From Podospora bellae-mahoneyi (lineage: Eukaryota; Ascomycota; Sordariomycetes; Sordariales; Podosporaceae): a stretch of 64,000 nt of DNA. The translations under genes were made by a program, and so were the position numbers. The stretch spans positions 2,170,001-2,234,000 of the forward strand of contig NC_085881.1 of the NCBI RefSeq assembly GCF_035222275.1. Direction: 5' to 3'. Below, in pieces: positions 44,132 through 55,756 of this stretch; within the stretch, counting starts at the first letter, position 1; every line of letters begins with the position of its first letter. The notes below the pieces were generated by a model. The model saw only the letters and a list, made by a program, of their open reading frames with translations. It was not told the DNA's origin and made no database searches.

Positions 44132-45895
44132 GATACCCCTTTTTTTTTTTTTGTGGCTTGATACAAACGGAGAGAATACACCTAGGTACCTACCTGCCTT
44201 GTTTACTTATCGACCTTACACAATCTTTCGAACAACCGATCGATCTAGCCTACCTACACCACCACTCCTTTCAACAGACATTATTTTTCCTTTTTTCTGC
44301 TCGGGGGAAAAAAGCATTGCCTAGGTACCCTACGATGGCTTCTTTCTGTGGTTTAATATTTTTTTCGTTTCGATACGCTTTTTTTACTTTGAGTATAGCA
44401 CTTGTATAATGTACAGCAAACACGGCTTTTTTTCCTTTTCGGTTGTATTTTCATGGCAGGCATGAGGAAAGATGGAGAAGGGTGGGGGGGGGGGGCTCTA
44501 AGATAAAAAATGATGGCGTGTGTGTGAGTGGAAAGAGATAGTGTGTAAAAAGATTGTTGGGAATGGTTTTCTTTTTGCAGGTTTCTGTCTTGGGGGTTGT
44601 GGAGGTTGCCAATGGCTCTCTTGGTTTTTTTGGGGGGGTTGGTGGTGGTGGTGTTTGAGGAGTTTTGGGGGTTTGTGGTTTGGAGGAGCTTGCATTGCTG
44701 TCTACCGTTTACCTAGTTTAACAACATAAAAGAAGCGTTGTTTATGCGGAGGGGGGGGGGGTGAAATAAAAAAATTATTTGATGTGAGTTTTGTACTGTG
44801 GTGTTTATTGGTGGTGATTTGGTGGTGGTTTGTTCTGTATGTTAATATCAGACCGCGGATGAGTCTATTGCGATGGACTGTGACGAGTTAGAAAAGATTG
44901 TTGCGGATTTTGTATATTTTGGTGACGGGCTGATTGTGCTCTCTATGGTGGTGTTGTTCAATGTAGGTTAGCAGGCGAGGAGCATTGAAGGTTCGGGTAC
45001 TTCGTATACAAGATGGACTTCTTGTGCATAGAGTCTCTGGGCGGGGAGAGATGTATGTTATTGTTGTAGAGTGATGGGAAGGGGTGATATGTAAAAGATA
45101 CACAGAGGGCAACAAGCTGATTTCCATTCACCACAGCTATCACAACACTCCAGGGTTTGTTTACTTGATTATATTTCAGGGGTAATCATTCAGGGGCGGC
45201 TGCCAAACGAGCACATCCCTATCACCCATCAGACACATGTCGTCAAGGTACTCATCTTTTTCCTATTGCTAGGATTGATAAAAGGGTCTACATTATCCAA
45301 GTTCATGCTCAGCCTGCCCTGAAAAAAAAAACATCAAGACCCCCCTAATATTCTTTGGAATTTATAAGAGGTCACACAACAAACATGTTCAACGGTTTCG
45401 GCTCGAGTCACAGCAGCCATGGGACAATAATCATGAAGTGTAAAAATCATCGCTTATTCAATCCCTACCTTACTCCCCAACCTAACCTATCCCCATTGCT
45501 GTCTAATGTTTCCCACTCCAAGAGCCTCATACAATACATCTTACAACCCCCCTGCCATCCTCACTACCCCCACCCCCTAACATCACAGCTCCACATGCTC
45601 GCTCATGTGTGTGTGTGTATGTGTCCTCGAAGCCAAAACTTTGCTCATGATTCCATGTTTTCCTCAAAAACATACAACTATCCATTCCACTTCATGCCCA
45701 CCATATCAAAACCCCTCCCCCTCCTCCCAAATACCCCCCCCTTTTCGTCAATTCAATGGCGATACAAAACGCCCAACATATGCAAACCCTGATATCACAA
45801 CCCCCCTCCCCGCCATTTTCAACAAAACCTCTATCAAAAGACATGCATGCCCAACCAAGCCAACTTCGATAACAGCTACCCTCCCCTCCCCCGTG
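44132..45895. other. 1.76-kb convergent intergenic region (Sec7-PH / Wapl)
   Basis: 3' flanks of two convergent genes. Many homopolymer runs of T, G and A. The palindrome TAGGTACCTA recurs at 44183-44192 with a near copy at 44322-44331. The right end (45460-45895) is C-rich low-complexity DNA. I see no gene. Confidence 0.55.
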
Positions 45896-48565
45896 TCAAT
45901 AATTCCTCGCAGCCAACTGCTCACTCAACCCCTTCAACCTCTCAATCGAACCCCCCCCTTCCTCCCCCTCCCCATTCACCCCCGCCGCCTTGATATGCAG
46001 CGCAATAAACTCATTGACCGAATCCAGCAGCGGCTGCAAGCTCTTCTTGGGGTGCACCCTCACAAACCTCTCCTTGATCGGCTCGTGCAGACACAGATAC
46101 CCCAATAGTATGCTCAAATACCCCAGCGCCACATTCAACTGCGTCTTCTCCATTGAATCGGCCTACATCCCTCATTGTTAGCAACCTTGTCAGTCCCTGT
46201 GACAAAAAACAAAACTTACATCCGCCATCTTCAAATGATTATCAGCAAAAACCCCAATCAACCCCTCCAACCCTCCTTCCCCAGCCAGCGTCTCACCCGC
46301 AGGGGGGTAGTAAACACAGAAATTAATCATCACCCCCAGCATGATAATCAGCCCATCCAGCAGCCCCCGTCCCCTAAACCCCCCCTCCTCCTTCACCTTC
46401 ACCTCCACCTTCATCACCATCCCAAACGCGCCCCACGCCCCCCCCGCCAACCTCCCCAGCAGCCCCCTCTCGACAAACAACCGGCACGCGTCAGGGTTGT
46501 GATTCGTGACGTTAATCGACGTCCTCAGCACCAACCCCTCCAGCTCGTCGCCAAACCCCTCCACCGGCCTGCTCAGCGCCCCGTCCAGCAAGTCCGCCAC
46601 GATCGGCGCGTATTTCCTCGTCCACCTCGCACTGAGACGGGAAGACTGCATCGCGTCGAGAGAGAGCCCTTCTACTACGTGGAGAGAGAGCGCAAAATCC
46701 CACGAGTTTTCGTGGCCAGGAAAACCCCAGCTGTCCGGGTTAGACGTCCCGTCCTTAAGGTAACCGAATAAAAGATCCGTGATAGCAGGCGAAAAAAACT
46801 CATCCTCCGACACCCGCGTCGACTGCCTAAGCAAAAGCTCCAGACACTTCAGCGCCAGTGTCCGCGGCGACAACGAGCCCGGCGGCGCTGGTTTCCACGC
46901 CGGAAGCTCAAGAACAGAAGCTTTCACCGTCCCCACAGTAGTTTGCATATTTTTCGAAACGTTGTGCTTCCTGTCCCTCACCAGCCGACTAATATCTTCT
47001 TCCTGATCAAGCAGCCGCTTGAGAAGCGCAGCAAAACCCTGCGATCGTAACTGCTGAATAAGATGCGCCGAAGGCGACGCCGCCAGAAGTGTAGCGACGA
47101 TGGCCAGGATAGAATACCCACACACAAGGTCGGTCTCCTCCCCGAGCGACCGGAACAGAGCCTCATCCCCGCTGTGATCCCGAAACTGGCGCCGAAACTC
47201 CTTGGTCTTCATCTTCTGCGCCAGCTCCAGCAACGCGCCTTTGCGCAAAGATGAAGCCTTTGGTGACGGAACGCCGATGCGATCAACGATATCACCCATC
47301 TCATCAGCAAATCGACTATTTGCGCCTGCCTGTCGCAATTCGTGGATACTCTGAACAGCGCCGCTGTTCCCCAACTCTTCTTCTTCGTCGAGGTAAGCAA
47401 ACTTGCTGAGGGCGGCGCTTTTGGTGAGCCGCCCAATGTTGAATAATGCGCCCTTGGACGACATGTCGTCCAGACCACCGCCCAAACCGCCGCTGCCAAA
47501 CAACGGGTCCTCTTCCGCCAGCATGGACCTCTGCTGGCTGTAGGTAAACTTGGGTCCCGACTTCCTGGCTGTCAATACCGGACGCGCCATAGTTCTTACC
47601 TTGTCTGCGGGTTCTGGACTAGAGTCCCGCAGGGCTGAAGAACGTCTGGTTTCGGTGATGTGGGAGTCTTGCGACGAGAATGCGTCCTCTTCTGATTCAC
47701 TTTCTTCATCTGCCTGTTCGACCAAGGTGTCAATTAACCGCCTCTTCTTCGGAGCCTTTCCTGGCTGACTTTGCGGGATCGATTCGGGTGCTGAGGTGGG
47801 CAGAGATGTAGGTTCAGTTTCGATCGGAGGCGAAGGCTTCGAGGAGGATGACCGTAAACCGGAAAGGCGTATTGGAATCTGCGTCTTCTCGGGCTCGGGC
47901 TTTTTGGAGGATTTAGTTTTTGTATCAACGCTTAGGTTCTTCAAGATCTTGGTGGTCTTCACTGAGAAGAGAGGCCCAGCGGGCGGTGGGGCATCCTGCA
48001 TATGGACATCTCGCTCAGGTGTCTGTCGAGATCTGGGGACCACCAAGGATCTCTCTTTCGGGTCCGATCGCCGAGCGACAGGTTCAGGAGAGGGTGCCTT
48101 TTCAGGGGATAATTCTGGTGTTGAGTAGGGAAGCGAGGTCTTGCTCGTCCTTTCTGACTGCACACGAGCTAGCCTCCTCTTCTTGGGCCGAGTGTCCTCT
48201 TCAGGTTCATCTTCAATGGCGTAGATATCGTAAGGATCAGGTAGGGGCTGACTGTGAGAGACATCGGAAGGTTTCGAAGATGCGTCACGGCCAGCTTTAC
48301 GTATGTTTTGTAATTTCCCCTTGCTGGAAACGAGGGTGCGGGAGGCAGAGGCAGAGGCAGAGGCAGAGGCAGGCGCAGGCGAAGGCTCAGGTGAGGTTGT
48401 GGGTGACTTGTTGAGAGAGGACACGCTGGGAACGATGGGCGCAGACTCGGCATGCCTGAGGGTGCCAACGGCGGAAGCTTTGGGTCTTCTTCGTGCAAGT
48501 TTGCCATAAGTGGTGACCTTTTTCTGGGGCGCATAGCCAAAGTCGGTCTCACTGGTGCTGGCCAT
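45896..48565 (-). CDS. Cohesin release factor Wapl (Rad61/WAPL domain)
   Basis: WAPL-domain protein that, with Pds5, opens cohesin rings. Exons 46220-48565 and 45896-46162, with a 57-bp phase-0 intron, give 870 aa. The start MASTSETDFGY was chosen over an in-frame ATG at 48652, whose extra residues are Phe/Ser/Pro leader-like. The N-terminal half is disordered and Ser/Pro-rich, with an Ala-Ser run coded by a GCAGAG hexamer repeat near 48338-48372. The WAPL domain starts at about residue 425 (SIHELRQAGANSRFADEM, LELAQKMKTKEFRRQFRDH) and continues through helical repeats (RTLALKCLELLLRQ, GLVLRTSINVTNHNPDACR) into exon 2 (LNVALGYLSILLGYL). The second exon carries the last 88 residues and would be lost in a model ending at the intron stop. 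The HELRQAG start of the domain is a reliable hallmark. Confidence 0.9.
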
Positions 48566-49748
48566 AGTGAAGGACGCTAGAGAAGGAGGCGTCGCTGGAG
48601 GCTGCGATTCAAAAAAAGAAAAAGAAAATGAAAGTGATGCCGGGAAAATCAAAAGTGTCAGTGGGACATTCCAAGTTGGTCTTGCGATGCGGTGTCAACG
48701 CCGCTGGGCGAGAGAGCTCAGAGGCTGTGTGAACTGTTTGGGTTCGGTCCGCGTCCTGGCAATGAACTCAATGCGAACAGCCCCAAGACTCAACTGCCAC
48801 GGTGTGTGCGAAGACTGAGATTTTCAAACAAAGACAACTGCTCCTGGGTGACGTAGGTAGTGGCCGGCTGTGATTTGGCCGGGAGCAAAAGCCGTTGAGA
48901 GTGGAAAATTGGGAGATGGGATAACTGCAATTGCTCATGGGCAGCAGCAGACGCGTTCACGGCTTGGTCGTTCATGAGGCTTCATTGTTTTTGGAAACAA
49001 GCACCAACCCCACATCTTGTCTCTTGAACTCCCAGTCTCCCGTTGCCGGCCCCAGCGCCTCCCTGCATTGTAGCCCGTGCCCCCCTTTCTTGGCACCCAG
49101 CCTTTCAAAGGAAGGTCGAGACCTCTCCAGCTCTCTTGCGCCTCCATCAACATGGAGGGGATCTTTCGTCTCAATTGTCGGGAAAATTGGCCTAATTTTG
49201 TGCCTGGAAGAATCTGTAGCACTAGCTTTGCAAACAAAGAACCAGGTTTCAAGATTTTATTTTGATTACTGAGAACGAGGACATGAAGCAAGAGCAAGTA
49301 ACCATCAAGTCCAAGTCTGCATATCATACCGTTCATCTTATCTTATCCAAGCATAGCCCCTCCAAGCACATGGTAGGATTCTCAACCCCGCAGTTATCTC
49401 TGTCACGAAAAGACCCCGAACCAAAAGAGCACACAACAAACTCCAATGTCTCAACCCTCCACAGCTATCCATGACTAAAAGCTCTTTGCAGCTATCACTG
49501 TCATGTGGCGTCCACCTGCTTGATCAACCCTATCCACGTTGTCTTCCAACGGTCAGGTGGGGTCTGGAGACAACTGCAGCCAGGGGTTTTCTGCCATCTG
49601 GTGTCATGGTATAGGAAGAAGCTTGCCTTGAGAGAGGGGCAAAAAACCGTTCGTAGTTCCAATCCACCGAGTATTTAGGATCAAGGTTACCTACCTTAAA
49701 TCCTCGTGTGCTCAGCTTCCCAATCCATAAGCTCCGGGTCCCCTTTGT

Positions 49749-49800
<52 letters not shown>

Positions 49801-49810
49801 AGAGAGAGAC

Positions 49811-49854
<44 letters not shown>

Positions 49855-50131
49855 GATCCCAATTAACCTCATCCGTTTGATACAAGGGCCCCTCGCTTCC
49901 CTCTCCTCCTCCTCGGAAGCACCTTACATTTCAAGGGTGATTCCCGGCATATCCTACCTGCAAAATACTTTTGCTCAGGGTGGAGTTCACCTTATCTCCG
50001 CACACCTGTTTACTATCGAACTCTACTCAACTTACTTTCCCGTTCTCATATCCCTTATTGTAGACATACGCTTTTTTTTTTTTTTCTAAACATCACACCT
50101 ACCTCCCATATACCTCAATCCCACACACTCA
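48566..50131. promoter_or_regulatory. Divergent upstream region of Wapl and Fur1 genes
   Basis: 1.57 kb between divergent starts. Contains the compound (CA)n(GA)n repeat at 49750-49853 and T/C-rich leaders at both ends. Open frames are unsupported. Confidence 0.5.
49750..49853. repeat. Compound (CA)24(GA)n microsatellite
   Basis: About 24 perfect CA units run into GA units interrupted by two GACA steps and then continue as GA to about 49850. It lies about 280 bp before the Fur1 start codon. Confidence 0.95.
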
Positions 50132-51042
50132 ATGACCGAAGAAGTCGCCCCCGTCAAGTGCGTCGGCCCCGAATACCGCGCCGAAGACCAAAAGCCCACC
50201 GCCACCGTCTCAACCGTCGTCCACTTTGACAATGTCACCGTCCTCCCCCAAACCCCCCAGCTAATCGCCCTCCTCTCGTGAGCCGTTCCCTTCTTCCCTC
50301 CTCTATAATTAATTTGTTTCTAAAAACCCCAGCATCATCCGCAACCACTCCACCGCCCGCGGCGACTTCGTCTTCTACTCCAACCGCATCATCCGCCTCC
50401 TTGTCGAGGAAGGCCTCAACCACCTCCCCACCATCTCCCACACTGTCACCACCCCCGTCGGCCGCCCCTACGATGGCCTCTCCTTCCAGGGAAAAATCGC
50501 CGGCGTCTCCATCATGCGCGCCGGCGAGGCCATGGAGCAAGGGCTCCGCGACTGCTGCCGCTCGGTGAGGATCGGCAAGATCCTGATCCAGCGCGACGAG
50601 GAGACTGCCCAGCCGAAGCTGTTTTATGACAAGCTGCCCGAGGATATTGCGGATAGATGGGTGCTGTTGTTGGATCCTATGCTTGCTACTGGTGAGTTTT
50701 TTTCATGTCAAGTGTCAGAAAGGTGGGGGGTTGCTGATCAGAAATATAGGCGGCTCTGCCATCATGGCTGTGGATGTTCTCAAGTCGCGTGGTGTTCCTG
50801 AGGAGAGGATTCTATTCTTGAACGTGCTTGCTAGCCCGGAGGGGATGAAGAGCTTTGCGGAAAAGTTCCCTGCGTCGAGGGTGGTGACTGCTTTTGTGGA
50901 TGAGGGGTTGGATGAGAAGAAGTAAGTTTATTTCCTTTTCGGATTTTCAGATATGGGTGAGTAAGAGCTAACCCTATGACACCCTAACAGCTACATCATC
51001 CCAGGCCTTGGTGACTTTGGCGACAGATATTATACCCGGTGA
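50132..51042 (+). CDS. fur1: Uracil phosphoribosyltransferase
   Basis: Converts uracil and PRPP to UMP in pyrimidine salvage. Four exons, 50132-50277, 50333-50691, 50750-50921 and 50991-51042, give 242 aa, normal for fungal enzymes. Landmarks are IIRNHSTARGDFVFYSNRII, GLSFQGKIAGVSIMRAGEAM, LFYDKLPEDIADRWVLLLDP, the PRPP-binding loop DPMLATGGSAIMAVDVL (split by the second intron), and the uracil-binding C-terminus NYIIPGLGDFGDRYYTR carried by a 52-nt last exon. A model lacking that exon would have no uracil-binding site. The convergent ELF1 gene lies 346 bp downstream and URC1 2.1 kb downstream on the same strand. In Lachancea the UPRT is also needed for the URC uracil-degradation route, as I recall. 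Confidence 0.96.
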
Positions 51043-51388
51043 AGAACTCAATGTAGCAAAAATCACCAACAAATAAAACATGCTCACACAAAGAAAAAGC
51101 CGATATATACAAGGCCAAAGCAAATCATTATCTTTTTGCTTGTCTTGAAAAGGAAAAGCATCGTAGATATTAATATTTTCCACACCCGCCGACTGATTTT
51201 ATGCCTCCTCTGCCTCAAATACTTGTCGCCATGATATGATAGATTCATCGATTGATTGCCACCCCAACCATACATTTATTTCCCTGTTTCCCAATTCCCA
51301 TTCCTCCCTCGCCCCCCAAAATAAAAATAAAAAAAAAGACCACCAAATCTTGTCGTAGCAAAACAAACAAAACCCAGGAAGAGACATT
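51043..51388. other. Convergent 3' flanks (Fur1 / Elf1)
   Basis: 346 bp of AT-rich 3' flanking DNA with A-rich runs near 51315-51340. No gene seen. Confidence 0.6.
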
Positions 51389-51842
51389 TCACTCGTAGTC
51401 ATCATCATCCGGTATCACATCCCCATAACCATCCTCGTCGTCATCGGCCTCGACTCGTCGGGCTGCCCGCCCCCCGCTATTACTTGATCGCCCGCCGGCG
51501 GCGGCGGCCTTTGCCTTCTCGCTGTTTTCTTGGGCGACGGCGTCGGCTGCGTCGACCCATTCGGCGTAGACGTCGACGGGGGCGGAGAGGTAGTTGATGC
51601 CGCACTGGAAGTGCTGGCCGCAGATCTTGCAGTCGAGGGAGCCGACGCCGGCTTTCTTGTCGACCTTGACGGAGACGGCCTTTTCGTGGTTGCAGAAGAG
51701 GCAGGTGAAGACTGAGGGGAGGGGTTCGTTCTATAAAGGGGGCGGTTGTTAGGTATCATGCGCAAGGTTGGATTAGAGAGAGATGGATGCGTACCCTGCG
51801 AGGGCCGGTTGGCTTTCTGGTGGCCTTTTTGCGCTTGCCCAT
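51389..51842 (-). CDS. elf1: Transcription elongation factor Elf1 (ELOF1)
   Basis: Zinc-ribbon factor that binds elongating RNA polymerase II and, in other species, helps transcription-coupled repair. Two exons, 51795-51842 and 51389-51730, give 129 aa. The basic tail [16 protein letters not shown] is exactly exon 1. The zinc ribbon is [18 protein letters not shown] ... DCKICGQ with Cys26, Cys29, Cys50 and Cys53, followed by [19 protein letters not shown], the hallmark of the family. The C-terminus is a short Ala/Gly and acidic tail ending in DDDDYE. Encoded on the opposite strand between FUR1 and URC1, with which it has no obvious functional tie. Confidence 0.95.
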
Positions 51843-53185
51843 TGTTTCTGGTGGTTATCCGGGGGGTTGAAGAGGGAGGTAGGTTGCGCGATTGAATTGA
51901 TGGTTTCGCTGGGTTTGTGCGAGGATGCGCCGGGGGTTTTATGGCTGTGTTATTTGGAAAGAGTTTGATGCAGAAAAGGTGATGTGATAAGGGGATATAT
52001 GGATTGATTTGGATTCTCAACAGGATTCGGCCATCGCCTAACAATCAAGCTCCATGTTCTCATGCGCTGGAGACGCGTCGGATTAAATTGCCCCGCTAAT
52101 CTCAAAGTGGAGCGTGCTGCTACATGCGAGTTACGGTGTGCGGTGAAGTGAAGTAAGGTGTGGCAAGGTGAAAGAAGAAGGTTCAAGGTGAAGGCTTCAC
52201 TTTGACAAGGCTCCCCTGATCTCCACCGCGTATGCCAAGCGGGGCCAAGAAGGGTCGGACTTCTAATCTGTGGCCCGTGCCCTCGATAAACCTCCGCGGT
52301 TGTCGGGTCCACACCACCCGTCTCGGCGAGAGGGGAGCTCTTGACCTTCCTCTAACTTGGGGTGATCAGCGACCTTGCAGTGTTCGTCCCAGGATGCTGT
52401 TGTGAAGCATGTTGTGAAGAGGTTATGCTTCTCTTATCTAATCCAACAGAAGCTGTCTGTCTCAGCAACAGAAGCCAACAAGACACCGGTCTTCTTCCCT
52501 TCGCCGTCAGCTGACCTTCCTGTGGCTTTACCTCCCGTTCCCGTTATCGGTCTCTATCATCTCCAGAGACGTGTCCGCCTTCCAAACCCAGTTCCGTGAT
52601 ATCCACAGCGGCAGACGATCCGATTGCGGTGCCCCGCCTCCGCCGGCCTCCCGGAGTGGAGCAAGACGTGGAAGCACAAGCACAACGACAGCGATTACAG
52701 GGGTCGACGCAAGCACTACCGGAACGCCCAACACACGGCCAGCCAGCTTGCACTATTATCGATCACCTGCCATTCTCCCCGACCGCCCGGTGATACCAGG
52801 TTCTGGGGGTCGAAGCGGCCCAAGCCCCGTCCAATGACGCCGGTTTCTTATCACGGGGTCTCACCCGAGCTCCGGAACCTGCCACATTCCGATGTGTTTG
52901 TCTCATTACCAACCGTTTTATATACTAGAATACTAGTTGCCCGCACCGGGTTTCACTTGCCTACTCAGTGTTCTCTGTCTCCTGTCTGTCTAGGGGCCTG
53001 TGTGTATCGTGACCAAACCGCTACAGAACCCTACCTATCTTTTTTGATCCCGAAGATCTCGCTCCCTCCACCAGGGCTTTGTTGTTTTTTTGTGTTCCGT
53101 TCCATCCTCGGCTTCTAGATTGGTAGCACTTAACCTCAGCTGTAGCTCCATCTCCCTACCTACGTTCCGCAAAACTACTTTCACG
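51843..53185. promoter_or_regulatory. Divergent promoter region of Elf1 and Urc1
   Basis: 1.34 kb between divergent starts. Includes a GC-rich CCGCC/CCGG patch near 52635-52665 and a T/C-rich leader before URC1. I looked for paired CGG triplets of zinc-cluster factors and found none convincing. Confidence 0.5.
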
Positions 53186-54467
53186 ATGGGCTCAACATCA
53201 ACAAACATGGACGACCTAAAGGAAGCCCTCCAGTCCATCTCCCAAACCCAAACCGCCCTCCTCACCGCCGTCCAATCCATCGCCGACCGAGTCAACACCC
53301 TCGAGAAGAAAGACACTTCCTCTTCTTCCCCGCCCTCCGCCCAAGCCCTCGACCGGTCCGCAACCCCCTTAAAAACAGGCTTCACCCAAACCCCAACCAG
53401 CGAACTCCCCGCCGAAGCAGGCACTCAAACCCCCACCGCCACCGCCCCTACCTCCCCGGTGGCCACCGCCTCGAAGCAATTCACCTCGCGTGTAATCCTC
53501 ACAACCGTACGTCCCCCCCCCTTTCCCCCCTCTAACCACCCCCCTTAACTAACAAGAAACCAAAAAAGTACCCCCACCAAATCGGCATCTCACCCCTCCC
53601 CCTCAACTGGGGCGCTCCCGACCCCCTGTCCCGAGGCCCAGTAACAGTCTCCCGCTCCCCCTCCACCATCGGCCGCCGAAACGCAATCGGCGCCCACGGA
53701 GGCTCCTACTCCATCTACTACGCCCTCGCCCTCGCCTCGGGCGAGCTCCCCCACAACCACAAGCCCGATTACACCAACACCGAACCCGCCGTGTCCATCG
53801 GACCGTTCCCCCAGTGGGGCGACAAGAAGAAGATTGTGGCTATGGATCCGTGGGGGCATTTAGTGCCCTGGACGCACAAGGAGTTGATGGAAAGGGAAGG
53901 TGTTGACCTGCGGCCTACGATTGCGGTTACAAAGGCGCATATGACGCTTCCGGAGCTGGAGGAGAGCGTAAGGAGTGGGAGGTTGAGGCCGGATGGCAAG
54001 GTTTGTTTGAATGGACGGGGGGAGTTGGCTGTGACCAAGTTTGCGGTGGAGCCGGTTTGGTACTTGCCCGGGGTTGCGGAGAGGTTTGGGATTGAGGAGG
54101 GGGTGCTGAGGAGGAGTTTGTTTGAGGAGACGGGGGGGATGTATCCTGAGGTATGTGAAAAGAGGGGAGTAAAAAGGGGCGAGAAAGGCTGACAAAAAGG
54201 GGGGGTGGGGTTGTGAAGTTGATCACTAGGTCGGATATCAAGGTGTTTTTGCCGCCTATTGGTGAGTTTTGCTCCAACGGAGAGAGATGGTGGGACAAGC
54301 ACTGACAGGTGACGGTTGCCGGTTTACAGGTGGCTTGACGGTGTATGTCTTTGGCGACCCGGCGAATATGTCTGACCCGTCCAAGAGGTTGGCTTTGCGG
54401 ATCCATGACGAGGTATGACAACCACAAAACAACCCAACCCAACCGGCTATCCACGGCCGGTCATCAG

Positions 54468-54498
<31 letters not shown>

Positions 54499-55756
54499 CG
54501 GTATGATATTTGTTATTGCCGTGCTGACACCCTGTCCCCCTCATCTCACAGTGCAATGGCAGCGACGTCTTCGGCTCCGACATTTGCACCTGCAGGCCCT
54601 ACCTGATCTTTGGCATCGAGGAAGCCGTCAAGGAGGCACAGAATGGTGGCAGTGGTGTGGTGATTTACTTTCGCAAGGAGGGCAGAGCGCTGGGTGAGGT
54701 TACAAAGGTATGTCATGTTGCAAAAAAAAAAAAAAAAAAAAAAAAAAAGACTGCATTTTTTCTCTCCGATGTCGTTTTGTTTTGTTACCGTTCAACAAGA
54801 AAGGGGGTTTTAGAGCTGACATGGAACGGAAATGTAGTACCGTAAGTTTTGCATCTTTCCCAGTGAAATCCTGCTTTGGTGGTGTACCGGTTGCCTCCTT
54901 TTCTCGGAGAGAAGATCCTCTTTGTGTCAGTGAGAGAGTGTATTGGTCTAACCTGATCTGCAAATGCCGGTAGTGGTGTACAATGCGCGCAAACGCGGGG
55001 AGGATCGGGCATCGGATTACTTCAAGAGGACGGAGAACATTGCTGGTGTGAAGGACATGCGGTTCCAGGCGTTGATGCCGGATATTCTGCACTGGCTTGG
55101 GATCACCAAGATTGACAGGATGCTCAGCATGAGCAAGTGAGTCTCCCTTTCCCCCCTTTTCCCTTACGTTTGCCAAGATCCTGGGGGAAGAATGGAAGGT
55201 TGATATGAATTCTTTTCGATTTGCAGCATGAAACACGATGCGATTGTTGGTCAAGGGTGAGTTTTACAGAGTTCTTTTTCTTTTTCTCTCTCTTTCCATG
55301 GGATTCACTTGGACACAAAGAATGTCTGAGGTTATCGGAAAAAACGGACACTCCGGGAATCTGGTGACTGGTTGCTAATCGTGAGATCATGATCTTGTGT
55401 ATTTTAGTATACCTATTCATGAACGGGTTGAGCTTCCTGAAGAGTTGATCCCGGCCGATTCGAGGGTTGAGATTGATGCGAAGATTACTGCTGGTATGAG
55501 ACATTCCCTATCATCATCTGGTGTTGCTGTGAGACAGTAACGTAGTGTTGTGTGTGTGTGTGTGTGTGTGGCCCGGCAGAAAGCTAACTTGCTGGTTAGG
55601 ATATTTCACGACAGGTCACCGAATGACTGATGACGAGCTGAAGGCTGTTCAAGGCCGGATATGGGAAGAGTAAGTCGCGAATGATGGCATTCCCCGGGCC
55701 GTTTGTCGCTGTGAGAGGTGTGGCTGACACAAAGATACAACAGTATTGACCACTAG
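53186..55756 (+). CDS. urc1: Uracil catabolism protein Urc1 (GTP cyclohydrolase II-like)
   Basis: Homologue of GTP cyclohydrolase II that acts in the URC uracil-degradation pathway described in Lachancea kluyveri. Eleven exons: 53186-53506, 53569-54150, 54219-54261, 54330-54412, 54552-54707, 54838-54841, 54974-55136, 55227-55256, 55408-55493, 55600-55669 and 55735-55756, giving 519 aa. Exon 6 has only 4 nt (TACC) and restores TKYLVYNARKRGED. Residues 1-107 start with a short coiled coil (LKEALQSISQTQTALLTAV). The Urc1-specific domain follows (YPHQIGISPLPLNWGAPDP, NAIGAHGGSYSIYYAL). The cyclohydrolase core has zinc ligands Cys344, Cys355 and Cys357 in CNGSDVFGSDICTCRP, with the same spacing as E. 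coli RibA, and YFRKEGRALGE. The long N-terminal domain distinguishes it from the riboflavin enzyme Rib1. The late exons are small and poorly predictable without alignment. Confidence 0.88.
54468..54498. repeat. (TTG)10 repeat in a Urc1 intron
   Basis: Ten TTG units inside the fourth URC1 intron (54413-54551), between the donor and the acceptor CTCACAG. Confidence 0.95.
54722..54748. repeat. Poly(A)27 tract in the intron before the Urc1 microexon
   Basis: 27 consecutive A about 14 bases after the donor of the intron that leads to the 4-nt microexon at 54838-54841. Confidence 0.95.
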
